DNA of 64,000 bases. It comes from Chitinophagaceae bacterium. GTDB taxonomy: Bacteria; Bacteroidota; Bacteroidia; Chitinophagales; Chitinophagaceae. Made by a program: the position numbers and the translations under genes. The stretch covers positions 1-64,000 of the forward strand of contig JANINS010000004.1 in assembly GCA_024508725.1 (NCBI GenBank), in the 5' to 3' direction. The notes beneath the pieces were generated by a model. It searched no databases and had not been told where the DNA came from. It saw only the letters and a program-made list of their open reading frames with translations. Positions 49,761 to 62,050 of the stretch are shown in pieces. How positions within the stretch are numbered: position 1 is the first letter of the stretch; every line of letters begins with the position of its first letter.

Positions 49761-51254
49761 GTGAAACAAACCTGCTTTCTTTTTATAACATTCATCTTCT
49801 GCACAATTGTTTCTGCACAATGGAGTTCAAAGTTTGTTCAACTAAATAAAAATGGTAAGCTCAGTTATGTTCCCGATGAAAAAGGAAACATCATACCTGA
49901 TTTTTCCCTGGTTGGCTATTATCATGGCAAACGAGATATTCCAAACATACCTGTTGTTAAAACCATTACTGCATCTGATACAAACAGCCAGTCTATCATT
50001 CAGTCTGCGATAGACGAAGTAGCTGCGATGCCATTAAATAAAAATGGATTCAGGGGAATGATCTTACTGAAAAAAGGGATCTATAAAATTCCCGGCACGA
50101 TAAAGCTCAATACAAGTGGAATTGTTTTACGAGGTGAGGGAAATGAAACGGTATTGATCGCTACTGGTAAAGGACAACGAAACCTGATCCAGGTTGCAGG
50201 ATCTGGTAGTATAAAAGAAGTAAAACAAAGCAGGCTTAAGATAACGGATAAATATGTTCCGGTTGGTGCGAAATCGTTCAACGTGAGTTCGTCAAAAGGG
50301 TTTAAAGTAAATGATCGCATAATCTTATTTAGACCTGGAACAAAAAAATGGATCGAAGATCTGAGGATGGACCAGATCGCAGTTCGTGATACGGGTACAA
50401 AACAATGGCAACCCGAAGAATACAATCTTACGTTTGAAAGAGTGATCACCAAAATTGAGGGCAACAGGATTTATATCGATAATCCTGTGGTAATGCCTTT
50501 AGAAGAACAATATGGAGGCGGCGAAATATTTAAGTACACATTCGATGGAAGAATAGGTGAAGTAGGAGTAGAACATTTGATGTGCAGGTCTGAATATGCA
50601 TTTGATACGGATGAAGATCATGGCTGGAATGCGATCATGTTTAACCGAATTGAAAATGGTTGGGTGAAAAATGTAACGGCTGTACATTTTGGTTATTCAT
50701 GTGTGAACCTTGGAGGTCAAGCCAAGAACATAACTGTTGATAGTTGCTATTATCTTGAACCAAAATCGCAGATCACCGGCGGAAGAAGATATTCTTTCAA
50801 CAATGATGGTCAACAAAATTTAGTGATGAACTGCTTTGCTTCGGAAGGGCGTCATGATTATGTTACCGGTGCAAGAGTGTGTGGACCGAACGTGTTCTAC
50901 AATTGCAGGTCAGAAAATGCAAAGGCTGATATTGGTCCACACCATCGCTGGGCTGTAGGTACTTTGTATGATAATATTGTTACTGATGGTGAGATCAATG
51001 TTCAGGATAGAGGTAACTGGGGTACAGGTCATGGTTGGAGTGGTGTAACACAGGTGATATGGAACTGCACAGCATCTGGTGCAGCTATTCAAAATCCATG
51101 GGTTAGTGGAAAGAACTATGTGATTGGATTAAAAGGAAAAAAACTGAATGGCCGGTTAAAGGAAAAACCTGATGGTGAATGGGAAGGTCAGAACCAGGAA
51201 GGGCTTTTACCTGCTTCTTTATACATCGTACAACTTAAGTCTAAATCTTATTAA
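49761..51254 (+). CDS. Secreted right-handed beta-helix protein of unassigned activity
   Basis: 497 residues starting at GTG directly after an in-frame TAA, leader ending IVSAQ. After a leader and a short beta region, residues 60-150 look like a Pectate_lyase_3-type start (QSIIQSAIDEVAA, GMILLKKGIYKIPGTI, LRGEGNETVLIA). Then beta-helix coils: NRIENGWVKNVTAVHFGYSCVNL, NVFYNCRSENAKADIG. A cluster near the C-terminal half (GRHDYVTGARVCGPN, GPHHRWAVGTLYDN, GTGHGWSGVTQ) is rich in His, Asp and Arg and may be an active site. It could be a lyase, hydrolase or epimerase for the second locus's glycan. I know no activity for this form. Confidence 0.75.
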   Translation: MKQTCFLFITFIFCTIVSAQWSSKFVQLNKNGKLSYVPDEKGNIIPDFSLVGYYHGKRDIPNIPVVKTITASDTNSQSIIQSAIDEVAAMPLNKNGFRGMILLKKGIYKIPGTIKLNTSGIVLRGEGNETVLIATGKGQRNLIQVAGSGSIKEVKQSRLKITDKYVPVGAKSFNVSSSKGFKVNDRIILFRPGTKKWIEDLRMDQIAVRDTGTKQWQPEEYNLTFERVITKIEGNRIYIDNPVVMPLEEQYGGGEIFKYTFDGRIGEVGVEHLMCRSEYAFDTDEDHGWNAIMFNRIENGWVKNVTAVHFGYSCVNLGGQAKNITVDSCYYLEPKSQITGGRRYSFNNDGQQNLVMNCFASEGRHDYVTGARVCGPNVFYNCRSENAKADIGPHHRWAVGTLYDNIVTDGEINVQDRGNWGTGHGWSGVTQVIWNCTASGAAIQNPWVSGKNYVIGLKGKKLNGRLKEKPDGEWEGQNQEGLLPASLYIVQLKSKSY

Positions 51255-51406
51255 TTTATCACTAACCAGCTTATTGCTTCAATGGATATGGTTATAAGTA
51301 TATTGTTTTTATGAATGATTATTAGCCATAGCTGAGTTTTTCTCTACACGTTCACCTGTATTGCTTTTATTTTGATGCCGGATTTCCTTAAAAGGGAACG
51401 ATAAAA

Positions 51407-52408
51407 ATGAACGATTTAAAGAATATCTCTTTCTCCATACTCGATCTCGCAACAATCATCGAAGGTGATTCTTCAGCCGGCGATGCATTTAAAAGGAGCC
51501 TGCAATATGCACAACTGGCAGAGCAACTTGGATATAAACGTTACTGGTTTGCAGAGCATCACAATATGGAAAGTGTAGCATCTTCTGCTACGGCTGTATT
51601 GATCGGTTATATTGCAGAGGGAACATCAACCATAAGAGTAGGCTCTGGTGGTGTGATGTTACCCAATCATGCCCCATTGATTATTGCCGAACAGTTTGGG
51701 ACACTGGCTTCATTGTATCCTGGTAGAATTGATCTTGGACTGGGCCGGGCACCAGGTACAGATCCACTTACTTCATGGGCTTTGCGAAGAAATTTAAAAG
51801 CAGATGTAGATGAGTTTCCCAATGATGTGGTTGAACTCATCAATTACTTAGGTCCACGTGATGCTGAAGCAAAGATCAGGGCAGTGCCTGGGCAGGATAC
51901 GAATGTACCCGTGTGGTTATTAGGTTCCAGCACTTACAGTGCACAGCTTGCCGGAATGTTAGGCTTGCCTTTTGCTTTTGCGGCACATTTTGCACCTACA
52001 CAATTGATGCAGGCTATAGAAGTATATCGAACGCATTTTAAGCCATCTGCATATTTACAACAGCCTTATCTTATGGTATGTGTGAATGTAATTATTGCAG
52101 ATACAACACAGCAGGCAGAATATCTTGCCACTTCATTTCACCAATTGGCTTTGGGTTTGTTTCGTAATGACAGACGACCTTTGCCACCACCGGTTGACTC
52201 AATGGATAGAATCTGGACAGAAAGAGAAAAAGCAGGTGTGCAACAGATGATGCATTATTCATTTATTGGCGATAGCAATAAGGTCAAAGATCAGTTAACA
52301 CAATTTGTTGCATCAACAGGTGTGAACGAGATCATGTTTAGCACACATGTATATGATACTGAAGCAAAACTATATTCTATGAAGCTAGTTGCTCAGCTAT
52401 TCAGTTAA
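51407..52408 (+). CDS. Luciferase-like (LLM class) flavin-dependent oxidoreductase
   Basis: 333 residues, no leader. The bacterial luciferase-like TIM-barrel fold is shown by [12 protein letters not shown] near residue 46, [38 protein letters not shown], and WLLGSS. It belongs to the MsnO8-type subgroup often called monooxygenase. Its substrate is unknown, and it shows no link to glycan use. It stands alone between the second locus and the adhesin, ended by its own terminator. Confidence 0.88.
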   Translation: MNDLKNISFSILDLATIIEGDSSAGDAFKRSLQYAQLAEQLGYKRYWFAEHHNMESVASSATAVLIGYIAEGTSTIRVGSGGVMLPNHAPLIIAEQFGTLASLYPGRIDLGLGRAPGTDPLTSWALRRNLKADVDEFPNDVVELINYLGPRDAEAKIRAVPGQDTNVPVWLLGSSTYSAQLAGMLGLPFAFAAHFAPTQLMQAIEVYRTHFKPSAYLQQPYLMVCVNVIIADTTQQAEYLATSFHQLALGLFRNDRRPLPPPVDSMDRIWTEREKAGVQQMMHYSFIGDSNKVKDQLTQFVASTGVNEIMFSTHVYDTEAKLYSMKLVAQLFS

Positions 52409-52432
52409 CCGGAGTTTCATACTTTATCTTAG

Positions 52433-52466
52433 AAGCAGTTATTCGAAAGGAGTAACTGCTTTTTTG
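52433..52466 (+). terminator. Terminator after flavin oxidoreductase gene
   Basis: AAGCAGTTA pairs with TAACTGCTT across an 11-base loop and is followed by TTTTG. It lies 25 bases after the stop. Confidence 0.8.
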
Positions 52467-52701
52467 TATTTTCCCGGGATGGGACGTTCAATATTTTGAA
52501 TGTTCGGGAAATGGACTTAGATTAGTTTTCTAAAGCCCTGGCTTTCTCCTGTATAAAGTAATATGCAGGTAGAGCATGCAACATTGATGATTAAGTGCAC
52601 CGGATCAGCATGCCTTTTTATTACACCGTATAGGTTGTAGATAATCCAATTCTCCGGCGAAACCAAAGCCCACGTATTTGTGCGATGCAAATGAATGTTA
52701 G
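52467..52701. promoter_or_regulatory. Upstream region of the giant adhesin gene
   Basis: About 235 bases with no gene. It should carry the adhesin promoter. I saw a short partial palindrome (TTCAATATTTTGAA near 52489) but no convincing promoter boxes. Confidence 0.4.
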
Positions 52702-55700
52702 ATGCAGCCTGACAAATGCGTTTTAATAATTAAACCCCATAGAGTGAGAATCAAATTTCTGTTGCTGGCTTGTTGTTTTTTTGTTTTTAAGTTGGCCTTA
52801 AGTGCACCGGTTATTAATATAGTCCGGTTTAATAATACTGCTACTTATTATCCCGGAGGATCGATCTCTATTCACATCAATCCTACAGGAGTTTTTGACC
52901 TGAATAATGCATTTACACTCGAACTGTCCGATGCAACTGGAAACTTTGGCAGTCCTACAGTCCTTGCTACCGTCAATGAATTTTTTACTCCGCTGATCAA
53001 TGGAATAATTCCAGCAGGAACATCAACAGGAGCATTATACAAATTAAGAGTAAGGGCATCAACAGCAGGAGTTACTTCCGTTGTTTCAAATTCATTTTCG
53101 ATTGGGGCGGCACCGAGTCCAGCTTTGATTACACCTGCGATAACCCCTCAATTTGCACCACAAACAAACTGTATTGCAGCTACGCAAAACCCTCCATATC
53201 TTGGGTGGCTGAATATCTCAACAGGAGTAGTAACTACAAACCGTGGATTCTCAATATCAGATTTTGATGCTTCTGAAACCTATACTGTTACAATAGTTGA
53301 TATTTTCTCTTCTGCCAGCACTACTTTGATTAACCCGACAATCAATGCTGGATCTTTTACATTCCCTGCTGGGAAGCCTACAGGGTATTATACGATAGAA
53401 GTGGAAAGAAAAAAGAACACTCAATCATCGATAAAGAGTTTCGTGTTTCAGCATAATACAGGTAACACTAACCTGGGAAATTCGAGTAACGAAACTGTTT
53501 GTGCAAATGATACTGTAAGATTTACTATCGACACTCTTAATATCAAATACAATTATCCGCTTTCAACTTATACAATAAATTTTGGAGATGGCACTCCGGT
53601 TAGAACGTATACACATGCTCAATTACTGGATTCTCTTTTAAAACATGTTTACAATAGTCCAACTTGCGTAAGCACTTTCGCAACGCAGAATGGGAATAAT
53701 GGTAGGTTTTATAAAATCGATATAAGGTTATTCAACAAGGGTATTCAGAATAACTGCCAAACTTTTGTAGAAAATGGGAATGGTACAACCAAATGGGCGA
53801 ATGCAGGTAAACCGCCTGATGCTGATTTCACAGTACAGTCAAACATATGCATTAACACACCACTCACAGCAACGAACACATCAATACCTGGACAATATGG
53901 AACTGGAACTACATGTGACAATGAAATGTTTACTATTTGGAAGGTGAAAAAACCTGGAGAAACAGACTTCACCATTGTTGCAAGTGGTGTAGGAAAGTTA
54001 AACCTAACAATACCAGCAAACCAGGTAAATGTAGCAGGTTGTTGGATTTTACGACTTGAAGTAAATAACATCGATGGATGTCCTACCGTTAGTATTGAAG
54101 AAAAAACAGTAGGCGTTGCACCTACACCTACTCCAGGATTTAAAATACTAAAATCCGGAGTTGAGGTTAGTACCATTTGCAATGGTGAGTCTGTTACGTT
54201 GAATAATGAATCTAACCTGGTAGGTATTCCATGTCAAAATCCAACCTATTCATGGACGATAAGCCCGAATTCGGGATTTACTTATATCGGTGGAACCAAT
54301 AGTTCGAGTTCAAGTCCTCAGCTAACTTTCAATACACCTGGCACTTATTCTATTACACAAAGTATCACGAATAGTTGTGGCACGTTCACGCTACTAAAAA
54401 CACTCAATGTAAATGGAGCTCCAACAGTAACTATTCCATCAGTCTCCAATCCTATTTGTAAGTTCAGTCCTGCTGATACAGTATTCGACTTCAATCTTAA
54501 CTCAATTAAACCCAACTACAGCACCGGAAGTTTCGCTCCATCTTCTTTTACGTGGGAGGTGAATGGATCATCTACACCCAATGCTGACTGGGATTTTGCC
54601 GGAGGTACAAACGCTTCTTCGCAGTTTCCAAAGATCCAGCTTAAAACGTTCCGTACTTATTCGATAAAAGTTACGGTGAATGGTGGTTGTGGTAATGGCA
54701 ATGCGACTTACACCATTGATCTTAGAGAAAGACCAAAGATCACCAATACAGATATTGAACAGAGAATTTGCTCAGGTGTACAAAGCCAGCCTTTTGCACT
54801 CACGTCAAACATGACGAATACTGCATACACATGGACAACCTCAATATCTCCGGCAGGAAGTGTTACTGGTGTTACCTCAACAACTTCGGGAGCCACCATT
54901 CCAGGAACAACACTTATCAAATCGACAACCGGAGTGGGTACTGTTACTTTCGCAGTAACTGCAAGCAATAACGGATGTTCTGTGAATGGAGATTTTAAAG
55001 TGTTTGTACATCCTATTCCTGCTAATCCAACTACATCACCTGTTACACTTTGCATCAATCAAACAGCCAGTGCACTAACTGCAACAACGTTGGCGGGACA
55101 TACATTATCGTGGTACACCGTTGCAAACGGAGGAACGGGTTCTTCAACAGCACCTATTCCTAGTACCACAACAGCAGGTACTACAACGTATTATGTTTCG
55201 CAGATCGCAAACACAACTCCTAATTGTGAAAGCAACCGAAGTTCCCTTGTAGTAACAGTGAATCCGTTAAATACTGCTGCAGCTCCTTCTGCTAATCCAA
55301 CGGTTTGTGTAGGTCAGTCATTATCTCCATCGATCACTATCGCTACAACAGGAGCTACAGGTATTGGTGCAGTTACAGGATTGCCAACAGGTGTTACAGC
55401 AACATGGAATAATAATACTATCACCATCAGTGGAACGCCTTCTGTTGCAGGAACATTTACTTATTCAATTCCCTTAACAGGAGGTTGTGGTAATATAAAT
55501 GCCAGCGGAACAATTACGGTTAATGCAACCAATACTGCTGCAGCGCCATCCTCAAATCCTTCTCTTTGTGTAAATACTGCGATCTCACCTAACATTACGA
55601 TCAATACAACAGGAGCTACAGGTATTGGTACAGTAAATGGATTGCCTGCAGGTGTAACAGCCAACTGGAATAGTAATGTGATCACCATTAGTGGTACACC

Positions 55701-58700
55701 ATCTGTAACAGGAACATTCAATTATTCTATTCAGCTAACAGGAGGTTGTGGAAACATTAATGCAACGGGAACGATCACAGTGGTTGCAGGAAATACAGCT
55801 TCTTCACCACCTGCTAAAATTGCATGTGTGAATGCTGCATTATCACCTAACATTACAATCAACACCGGAGGAGCCACAGGAATTGGTGCTGCAACCGGAT
55901 TGCCTGCAGGTGTAACAACCAACTGGAATAACAATGTGATTACGATAAGTGGTACTCCAACAGCTACCGGTGTGTTCAATTATTCTATTCCGTTAACAGG
56001 AGGATGTGGTAATGTTTCTGCAAGTGGAACGATAAATGTTAACGCTGTGAATACTGCTGCACCACCTTCTGCAGATCCATCGGTATGTATCAGTGCAGCG
56101 ATCACGCCTGTTACCATAGCAACTACAGGAGCTACAGGAATTGGTGCTGCAACGGGATTGCCTGCAGGCGTAACAGCCAACTGGAATAACAATGTTATTA
56201 CGATAAGCGGCACGCCAACTGTTGCAGGAACATTCAATTATTCGATTCCGTTAACAGGAGGATGTGGTAATGTTTCTGCAAGTGGTACGATAACAGTACT
56301 GTCGAATACAGTTACTGGTGCTTCGTCTAATCCATCTGTTTGTATCAATACATCTTTGCCTGCTCCCATTACCTTTACTACAACTGGTGCAACAGGAATT
56401 GGTACTGCCAACAATCTTCCGGCAGGATTAACAGCAACGTGGATCAGTAATAACATTACCATTAGTGGCACTCCAACTACAGCAGGTACTTTCAATTATA
56501 CTATTCCACTCACAGGAGGATGCGGTACTGTAAATGCTACCGGAACAATCACCGTTATTGCAAGTAATACAGCTGCATCTCCGGCTAATAGGATAACCTG
56601 TGTAAATGTTGTACTCTCTCCGGTTATAACAATTGCAACAGGAGGTGCAACAGGTATTGGAACACCAACCAATCTTCCTGCTGGTATCACAGCTAGCTGG
56701 AATAATAATGTTATTACCATAGGCGGAACACCAACAGCTACAGGAACGTTCAATTATTCTATACCATTAACGGGAGGATGTGGTAATGTTACCGCCAACG
56801 GCACGATCACTGTTAATGCAACAAACACTGCTGCACCACCTTCTGCTAATCCAACGCTATGTATCAACTCGACTTTAACACCCATTACTATTGGTACAAC
56901 AGGAGCTACAGGAATTGGTTCTGCAACAGGATTACCTGCAGGTGTAACAGCTTCATGGAATAATAATACTATCACTATTAATGGTACGCCATCTGCTGCA
57001 GGAACATTCAATTATGCTATTCCTTTAACAGGAGGATGTGGTAACATTTCAGCTACAGGAACCATCACAGTATCTATCAATACAGTTACCACTGCATCTG
57101 CCACGCCATCTATTTGTATCAATACGGCTTTGTCGCCGGATATTAGTTTCACTACAACAGGTGCAACAGGAATTGGTGCTGCAACAGGTTTGCCTGCCGG
57201 ATTAACTGCTTCATGGAATAATAATATCATCACTGTAACCGGAACACCTACGGCAACAGGAACTTTCAATTACAGCATTCCACTTACAGGTGGATGTGGT
57301 GTGGTGAATGCTACCGGCACCGTCACAGTTGTTGCCAGCAATACAGCTTCAATAGCTCCTGCAAGAACGTTATGTATCAATACAGGCTTAACACCGGTAT
57401 CCATTACAACAACAGGTGCAACAGGAATTGGGACAACAACAGGGTTACCAACAGGAGTGAACGCCACATGGAATAACAACACCATCACCATCAGTGGTAC
57501 ACCAACTGTTGCAGGAACATTCAACTATACAATTCCATTAACTGGAGGATGTGGTAATGTGGATGCCACCGGAACAATAACAGTTACTTCATTAAATACG
57601 GCTGCAGCACCTTCAGATAATCCAACATTATGTATCAATACTGCTTTAACGCCGATAACTATTGTTACTACAGGAGCATCAGGTATTGGAACTGCAACAG
57701 GATTACCCACTGGTGTAACGGCCAACTGGAACAGTAACACCATCACTATCAGCGGCACACCATCTGTTGCAGGAACATTTAATTATTCTATTCCACTAAC
57801 AGGTGGATGCGGCAATGTAACAGCTACAGGAACGATCATTGTACAAACAAATACTGTTTCCGCTGCATCTGCATCTCCTGCCATTTGTGTGAACACTGCT
57901 TTGTCGCCGGATATTACATTTACTACCAATGGAGCTACAGGTATAGGAACAGTAACAGGATTGCCTGCAGGGTTAACTGCCACCTGGAATAATAATACGA
58001 TTACTGTTAGCGGCACACCTACAGCAACAGGAACTTTCAATTATACGATTCCACTCACCGGTGGATGCGGAACAGTGAATGCAACAGGATCTGTTACTGT
58101 GGTTGCAACCAATACTGCAGCATCTCCATCAGCTAATCCAACATTGTGTATCAATACTGCTGTATCACCCATTACAATTGCAACAACCGGTGCCACTGGT
58201 ATAGGTGTAGCAAACGGATTGCCTGCAGGAATAACAGCAACCTGGAATAACAATATTATTACCATCAGCGGTACACCAACTGTTGCAGGTACTTTCAATT
58301 ATACGATTCCATTATCAGGAGGCTGTGGTACAGTTAGTGCCATCGGAACCATAACTGTAACACCGGCTAATACAGCAGGAAGCCCTTCTGATAACCCAAC
58401 ATTATGCATCAATTCTCCATTAACGCCAATCACTATTGCAACAACAGGAGCTACAGGAATTGGTGCGGTAACAGGATTGCCTGCAGGTGTAAATGCAAGC
58501 TGGAATAATAATACCATCACCATAAGTGGAACACCATCTGTTGCAGGCGTATTCAATTATTCTATTCCATTAACAGGAGGATGCGCTGCTATCATTGCCA
58601 CAGGCTCTATCAGTGTATTAGTAAATACAGCAACGAGTCCGGCTCCAAGATCTGTTTGTGTGAACGAGACAATGTTGCCTGATATCACCATAACAACAAC

Positions 58701-61700
58701 CGGTGCTTCAGGTATTGGATCACCAACCGGATTACCAGCTGGCCTCACAGCATCATGGAATAACAATTCACTTGTCATCAGCGGTACACCAACAGCTACA
58801 GGCATATTCAACTATTCTATTCCGTTAACAGGAGGATGCGGTAACATTAATGCCACAGGAACGATCACAGTTATTGCAAGCAACACAGTTACAAGTCCTG
58901 CTTCTCAATCCATATGTATCAATACTTCATTACCTGCCATCTCACTTACAACAACCGGCGCCACAGGTATTGGCACAGTAACCGGATTGCCAGCAGGTGT
59001 AACGGCAACATGGAATAACAATACGATCACGATCAGTGGTGCTCCTTCTGTCGCAGGAACATTTAATTATTCCATACCACTTACAGGTGGATGTGGAACC
59101 GTAGCTGCTTCAGGAACGATCACGGTTATCCCTGATAATACAGCTTCTGCTCCATCACAAACTCCTACACTCTGTATCAATACAACATTGTCGCCCGACA
59201 TTACTTTTACTACTACAGGTGCAACTGGTATAGGAACGCCTATCAATCTTCCTGCAGGATTAAATGCAACCTGGACGAATAACCAGATCACCATTAGCGG
59301 TTCACCTACCGTGTCAGGAACGTTTAATTATTCCATACCATTAACAGGAGGATGTGGTAATATCAATGCAACCGGAACCATTACCGTAACAGCTAATAAC
59401 ACTGCAGCAGTTACAACGCCTCGTACTATTTGCATAAACACTGCACTTTCACCTGTGATCACTATTGCCACAACAGGTGCAACAGGAATTGGTGCAGCAA
59501 CAAATTTACCTGCCGGACTTACTGCAACCTGGAGCAATAATCTCATCACCATCAGTGGAACAGCTACTACTTCCGGAACATTTAGCTATTCTATTCCATT
59601 AACAGGAGGATGTGGTATTGTGAATGCTACAGGAACCATCGAAGTAACTGCAGCCAATACAGTAGCAGCACCTTCAGCTGATCCAACACTATGTATCAAC
59701 TCGGCATTAACACCTATCACCATTGCTACTACAGGATCAACTGGTATTGGAACACCAACAGGATTGCCAACAGGTGTTACAGCTACGTTCAATAACAACA
59801 CCATCACCATCAGCGGTACACCTTCTGTTGCAGGTACATTCAATTACTCTATTCCATTAACAGGAGGTTGTGGCACTTTCAATGCTACCGGAACAATAAC
59901 AGTGCTCATCAATACAGTAACATCATCATCGGCAACACCATCGTTGTGTATCAACAGTGCCATAAATCCCATCACATTCACTACCACCCTGGCTACAGGT
60001 ATTGGAGCACCAACAGGATTACCGGCAGGTGTTACAGCTTCATGGAATAATAATACCATTACTATTACCGGTACACCTACAGTAGCAGGTACGTTCAACT
60101 ATTCTATTCCATTAACAGGTGGTTGCGGTGTGGTAAATGCAACAGGAACAATTGATGTAAAGCCACGGCCTGTTGTACAAACGATGACGACAACCATCTG
60201 CAGCGGTCAAACGTTTACTTTAACGCCTGCAAATGGTAATGGAAATCTCATCCCAACCGGAACAACATACACCTGGTCCGCACCTGTTACAACAGGTGGC
60301 ATCACAGGAGTTTCAGGAAGCGGAAGCAGTATTTCGGGTAGTTTAATAAACAACACTACCAATCCTCAAACCGCAACTTATACTGTTACACCTTCTGCAA
60401 CGAATTGTCCGGGTAACGATTTTACAGTGATCGTTACTGTTAATCCAACACCAGCCATCTCGTTCTCAATAGCAGACCAAACATCATGTTCAAGCAGTGC
60501 AACACAACCGGTAACCATCAGTTCTGCCACACCAGGAGCAGTGATCCAATGGAACACAACTTTCCCTGCAGGTATTTTAGCTACTCCTGCAACCGCAAAT
60601 GGCACAACACAAATCCCATCATATACATTTACCAACAGCACTACATCACCCATTGCAGTTTCTTTTGTAACCACTGTAACTACCCCGGGAACTCCATCAT
60701 GCCCTGGACCTGGTGGTACATACACAATTACAGTATATCCAGTTACACCACCACCTGTAGCTCAACCGTTGGTAGAATATTGCCACAACGATGTGCCTTC
60801 AGCACTCACAGCAACTGCATCTCCCCCTAATACATTATTATGGTACACACCAACCGGTCAAACGAGTACTGCAGCACCTGTTCCATCTACGGCTGTAGTA
60901 GGTAGCTTTATTTACTATGTTTCGCAGGTGAGTCCCACTACTCCTGCTTGCGAAAGTGTAAAACTGCCTATAGAAGTTAAGATAAAACCGATACCGCAAA
61001 TAGCGGTGAGTGCAGTGGCACCAACCACGTGTAATTCTAATAATGGTGTAATGACCATCAGCGGATTGTTTGCCAATACAACATACGAGCTGTATTATGT
61101 GGTGAATAATGTTTTGGTTAATTCAACCATCAATACAAATGCTGCCGGAAACATTATTGTGAACAACCTGGTAGGTGGTATTTATAGAGATATCAGGGTT
61201 ATTTTAAATGGCTGTCCATCTAATAACGTAGCAGGACCATTCAACCTTGTTAATCCCGATGTTCCGGCTACGCCAACAACTACAAGTAATTCTCCAATCT
61301 GTGAAGGAGGAACACTACGTTTGGGTGCAGTTTCGTTGACACCAAATGTAACGTATGAATGGACAGGACCAAATGGTTACACCAGTTCATTACAGAATCC
61401 GCAGATCATAAATGCAGACGTGAACAGAACAGGCCGATACAAAGTAGTGGCAAGAGCCAATGGTTGTGTTTCACAAGCCGACTCAATAGATGTTGTGGTA
61501 CACCCAAATCCGGTAGTTGATCTAGGACCCGATCTTCAGTTGTTACCTCCATCAAAGCATGTATTAAATCCAACTATTACCAATGGCCCGATCAGTCAAT
61601 ATGCATGGACTCCTACCCAAAACCTGAGTTGCACTAGCTGTCCATCACCCACGGCTACTGTTTTGTCGAGTATCACGTACAAACTCACCGTAAAAAACAA

Positions 61701-62040
61701 CAATGGATGTATTGGTGAAGATGATATACACATTACTGCACTTTGCGAAGAATCGGTAGTGTATATACCCAATGCATTTGTACCGAATGGTGGAACGAAC
61801 TCGATCTTCCGTGTACGATCAGCCGGTCCAATGATGGTTAAGCATTTCCGCATTTTCAATCGCTGGGGTGAGTTAATATTTGAACGTGATAATTTCCCTA
61901 CAAATGATGCCAGCTATGGCTGGGATGGACGGGTTAATGGTAAACTTTCAAACCCTGATGTATTTGTTTATACAGTAGAAGTGATGTGCGATACCGGCGG
62001 CATTTTGTTTTTGAAAGGCAATGTTACATTACTCCGATAA
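52702..62040 (+). CDS. Giant Ig-repeat surface adhesin with type B T9SS (CHU_C) tail
   Basis: 3112 residues. A GTG at 52744 gives a more normal leader ([16 protein letters not shown]..) and may be the true start. Order: Ig-like domains (about 40-270), a PKD-like domain with [14 protein letters not shown] near 290, further PKD-like domains to 770, an Ig_7-type domain (776-856), 19 tandem He_PIG-like repeats (857-2489), PKD-like and second Ig_7-type domains (to about 2765), more Ig-like domains, and the CHU_C gliding-motility C-terminal domain (about 3018-3112, [37 protein letters not shown]). Secretion is by the type IX route with a PorP/SprF partner, encoded next. SprB-like proteins of this shape serve in adhesion and gliding; the role here is inference. 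The repeats each carry two conserved Cys. Confidence 0.93.
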   Translation: MQPDKCVLIIKPHRVRIKFLLLACCFFVFKLALSAPVINIVRFNNTATYYPGGSISIHINPTGVFDLNNAFTLELSDATGNFGSPTVLATVNEFFTPLINGIIPAGTSTGALYKLRVRASTAGVTSVVSNSFSIGAAPSPALITPAITPQFAPQTNCIAATQNPPYLGWLNISTGVVTTNRGFSISDFDASETYTVTIVDIFSSASTTLINPTINAGSFTFPAGKPTGYYTIEVERKKNTQSSIKSFVFQHNTGNTNLGNSSNETVCANDTVRFTIDTLNIKYNYPLSTYTINFGDGTPVRTYTHAQLLDSLLKHVYNSPTCVSTFATQNGNNGRFYKIDIRLFNKGIQNNCQTFVENGNGTTKWANAGKPPDADFTVQSNICINTPLTATNTSIPGQYGTGTTCDNEMFTIWKVKKPGETDFTIVASGVGKLNLTIPANQVNVAGCWILRLEVNNIDGCPTVSIEEKTVGVAPTPTPGFKILKSGVEVSTICNGESVTLNNESNLVGIPCQNPTYSWTISPNSGFTYIGGTNSSSSSPQLTFNTPGTYSITQSITNSCGTFTLLKTLNVNGAPTVTIPSVSNPICKFSPADTVFDFNLNSIKPNYSTGSFAPSSFTWEVNGSSTPNADWDFAGGTNASSQFPKIQLKTFRTYSIKVTVNGGCGNGNATYTIDLRERPKITNTDIEQRICSGVQSQPFALTSNMTNTAYTWTTSISPAGSVTGVTSTTSGATIPGTTLIKSTTGVGTVTFAVTASNNGCSVNGDFKVFVHPIPANPTTSPVTLCINQTASALTATTLAGHTLSWYTVANGGTGSSTAPIPSTTTAGTTTYYVSQIANTTPNCESNRSSLVVTVNPLNTAAAPSANPTVCVGQSLSPSITIATTGATGIGAVTGLPTGVTATWNNNTITISGTPSVAGTFTYSIPLTGGCGNINASGTITVNATNTAAAPSSNPSLCVNTAISPNITINTTGATGIGTVNGLPAGVTANWNSNVITISGTPSVTGTFNYSIQLTGGCGNINATGTITVVAGNTASSPPAKIACVNAALSPNITINTGGATGIGAATGLPAGVTTNWNNNVITISGTPTATGVFNYSIPLTGGCGNVSASGTINVNAVNTAAPPSADPSVCISAAITPVTIATTGATGIGAATGLPAGVTANWNNNVITISGTPTVAGTFNYSIPLTGGCGNVSASGTITVLSNTVTGASSNPSVCINTSLPAPITFTTTGATGIGTANNLPAGLTATWISNNITISGTPTTAGTFNYTIPLTGGCGTVNATGTITVIASNTAASPANRITCVNVVLSPVITIATGGATGIGTPTNLPAGITASWNNNVITIGGTPTATGTFNYSIPLTGGCGNVTANGTITVNATNTAAPPSANPTLCINSTLTPITIGTTGATGIGSATGLPAGVTASWNNNTITINGTPSAAGTFNYAIPLTGGCGNISATGTITVSINTVTTASATPSICINTALSPDISFTTTGATGIGAATGLPAGLTASWNNNIITVTGTPTATGTFNYSIPLTGGCGVVNATGTVTVVASNTASIAPARTLCINTGLTPVSITTTGATGIGTTTGLPTGVNATWNNNTITISGTPTVAGTFNYTIPLTGGCGNVDATGTITVTSLNTAAAPSDNPTLCINTALTPITIVTTGASGIGTATGLPTGVTANWNSNTITISGTPSVAGTFNYSIPLTGGCGNVTATGTIIVQTNTVSAASASPAICVNTALSPDITFTTNGATGIGTVTGLPAGLTATWNNNTITVSGTPTATGTFNYTIPLTGGCGTVNATGSVTVVATNTAASPSANPTLCINTAVSPITIATTGATGIGVANGLPAGITATWNNNIITISGTPTVAGTFNYTIPLSGGCGTVSAIGTITVTPANTAGSPSDNPTLCINSPLTPITIATTGATGIGAVTGLPAGVNASWNNNTITISGTPSVAGVFNYSIPLTGGCAAIIATGSISVLVNTATSPAPRSVCVNETMLPDITITTTGASGIGSPTGLPAGLTASWNNNSLVISGTPTATGIFNYSIPLTGGCGNINATGTITVIASNTVTSPASQSICINTSLPAISLTTTGATGIGTVTGLPAGVTATWNNNTITISGAPSVAGTFNYSIPLTGGCGTVAASGTITVIPDNTASAPSQTPTLCINTTLSPDITFTTTGATGIGTPINLPAGLNATWTNNQITISGSPTVSGTFNYSIPLTGGCGNINATGTITVTANNTAAVTTPRTICINTALSPVITIATTGATGIGAATNLPAGLTATWSNNLITISGTATTSGTFSYSIPLTGGCGIVNATGTIEVTAANTVAAPSADPTLCINSALTPITIATTGSTGIGTPTGLPTGVTATFNNNTITISGTPSVAGTFNYSIPLTGGCGTFNATGTITVLINTVTSSSATPSLCINSAINPITFTTTLATGIGAPTGLPAGVTASWNNNTITITGTPTVAGTFNYSIPLTGGCGVVNATGTIDVKPRPVVQTMTTTICSGQTFTLTPANGNGNLIPTGTTYTWSAPVTTGGITGVSGSGSSISGSLINNTTNPQTATYTVTPSATNCPGNDFTVIVTVNPTPAISFSIADQTSCSSSATQPVTISSATPGAVIQWNTTFPAGILATPATANGTTQIPSYTFTNSTTSPIAVSFVTTVTTPGTPSCPGPGGTYTITVYPVTPPPVAQPLVEYCHNDVPSALTATASPPNTLLWYTPTGQTSTAAPVPSTAVVGSFIYYVSQVSPTTPACESVKLPIEVKIKPIPQIAVSAVAPTTCNSNNGVMTISGLFANTTYELYYVVNNVLVNSTINTNAAGNIIVNNLVGGIYRDIRVILNGCPSNNVAGPFNLVNPDVPATPTTTSNSPICEGGTLRLGAVSLTPNVTYEWTGPNGYTSSLQNPQIINADVNRTGRYKVVARANGCVSQADSIDVVVHPNPVVDLGPDLQLLPPSKHVLNPTITNGPISQYAWTPTQNLSCTSCPSPTATVLSSITYKLTVKNNNGCIGEDDIHITALCEESVVYIPNAFVPNGGTNSIFRVRSAGPMMVKHFRIFNRWGELIFERDNFPTNDASYGWDGRVNGKLSNPDVFVYTVEVMCDTGGILFLKGNVTLLR
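55270..60168 (+). repeat. 19 tandem repeats of about 258 bp (85-87 residues) in the adhesin
   Basis: Each unit begins NTA or NTV, has a Cys near position 13, the core ATGIG..GLPAG, a NNxITISGTP turn, [12 protein letters not shown] with the second Cys, and ends ATGTITV. The core resembles putative-Ig He_PIG domains. Units average 257.8 bp. Several fall into an A (85 residues), B (87), C (86) order: 4-5-6, 7-8-9 and 10-11, with C-like 3, 14 and 17 and B-like 16 and 19. In other words, part of the array looks built from about 774-bp blocks. Confidence 0.95.
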
Positions 62041-62050
62041 AGACTTGATT

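Noticed and set aside
55461-60098. A regular ladder of open frames of about 85 codons on the minus strand
   Set aside because: They are the antisense shadow of the 258-bp repeats, with boundaries set by one recurring codon; no leader, start context or family features.
55270-60168. Regular repeats as a possible CRISPR or satellite array
   Set aside because: The units are 258 bp, fully coding in one frame and diverged at third positions; no short direct repeats with unique spacers.
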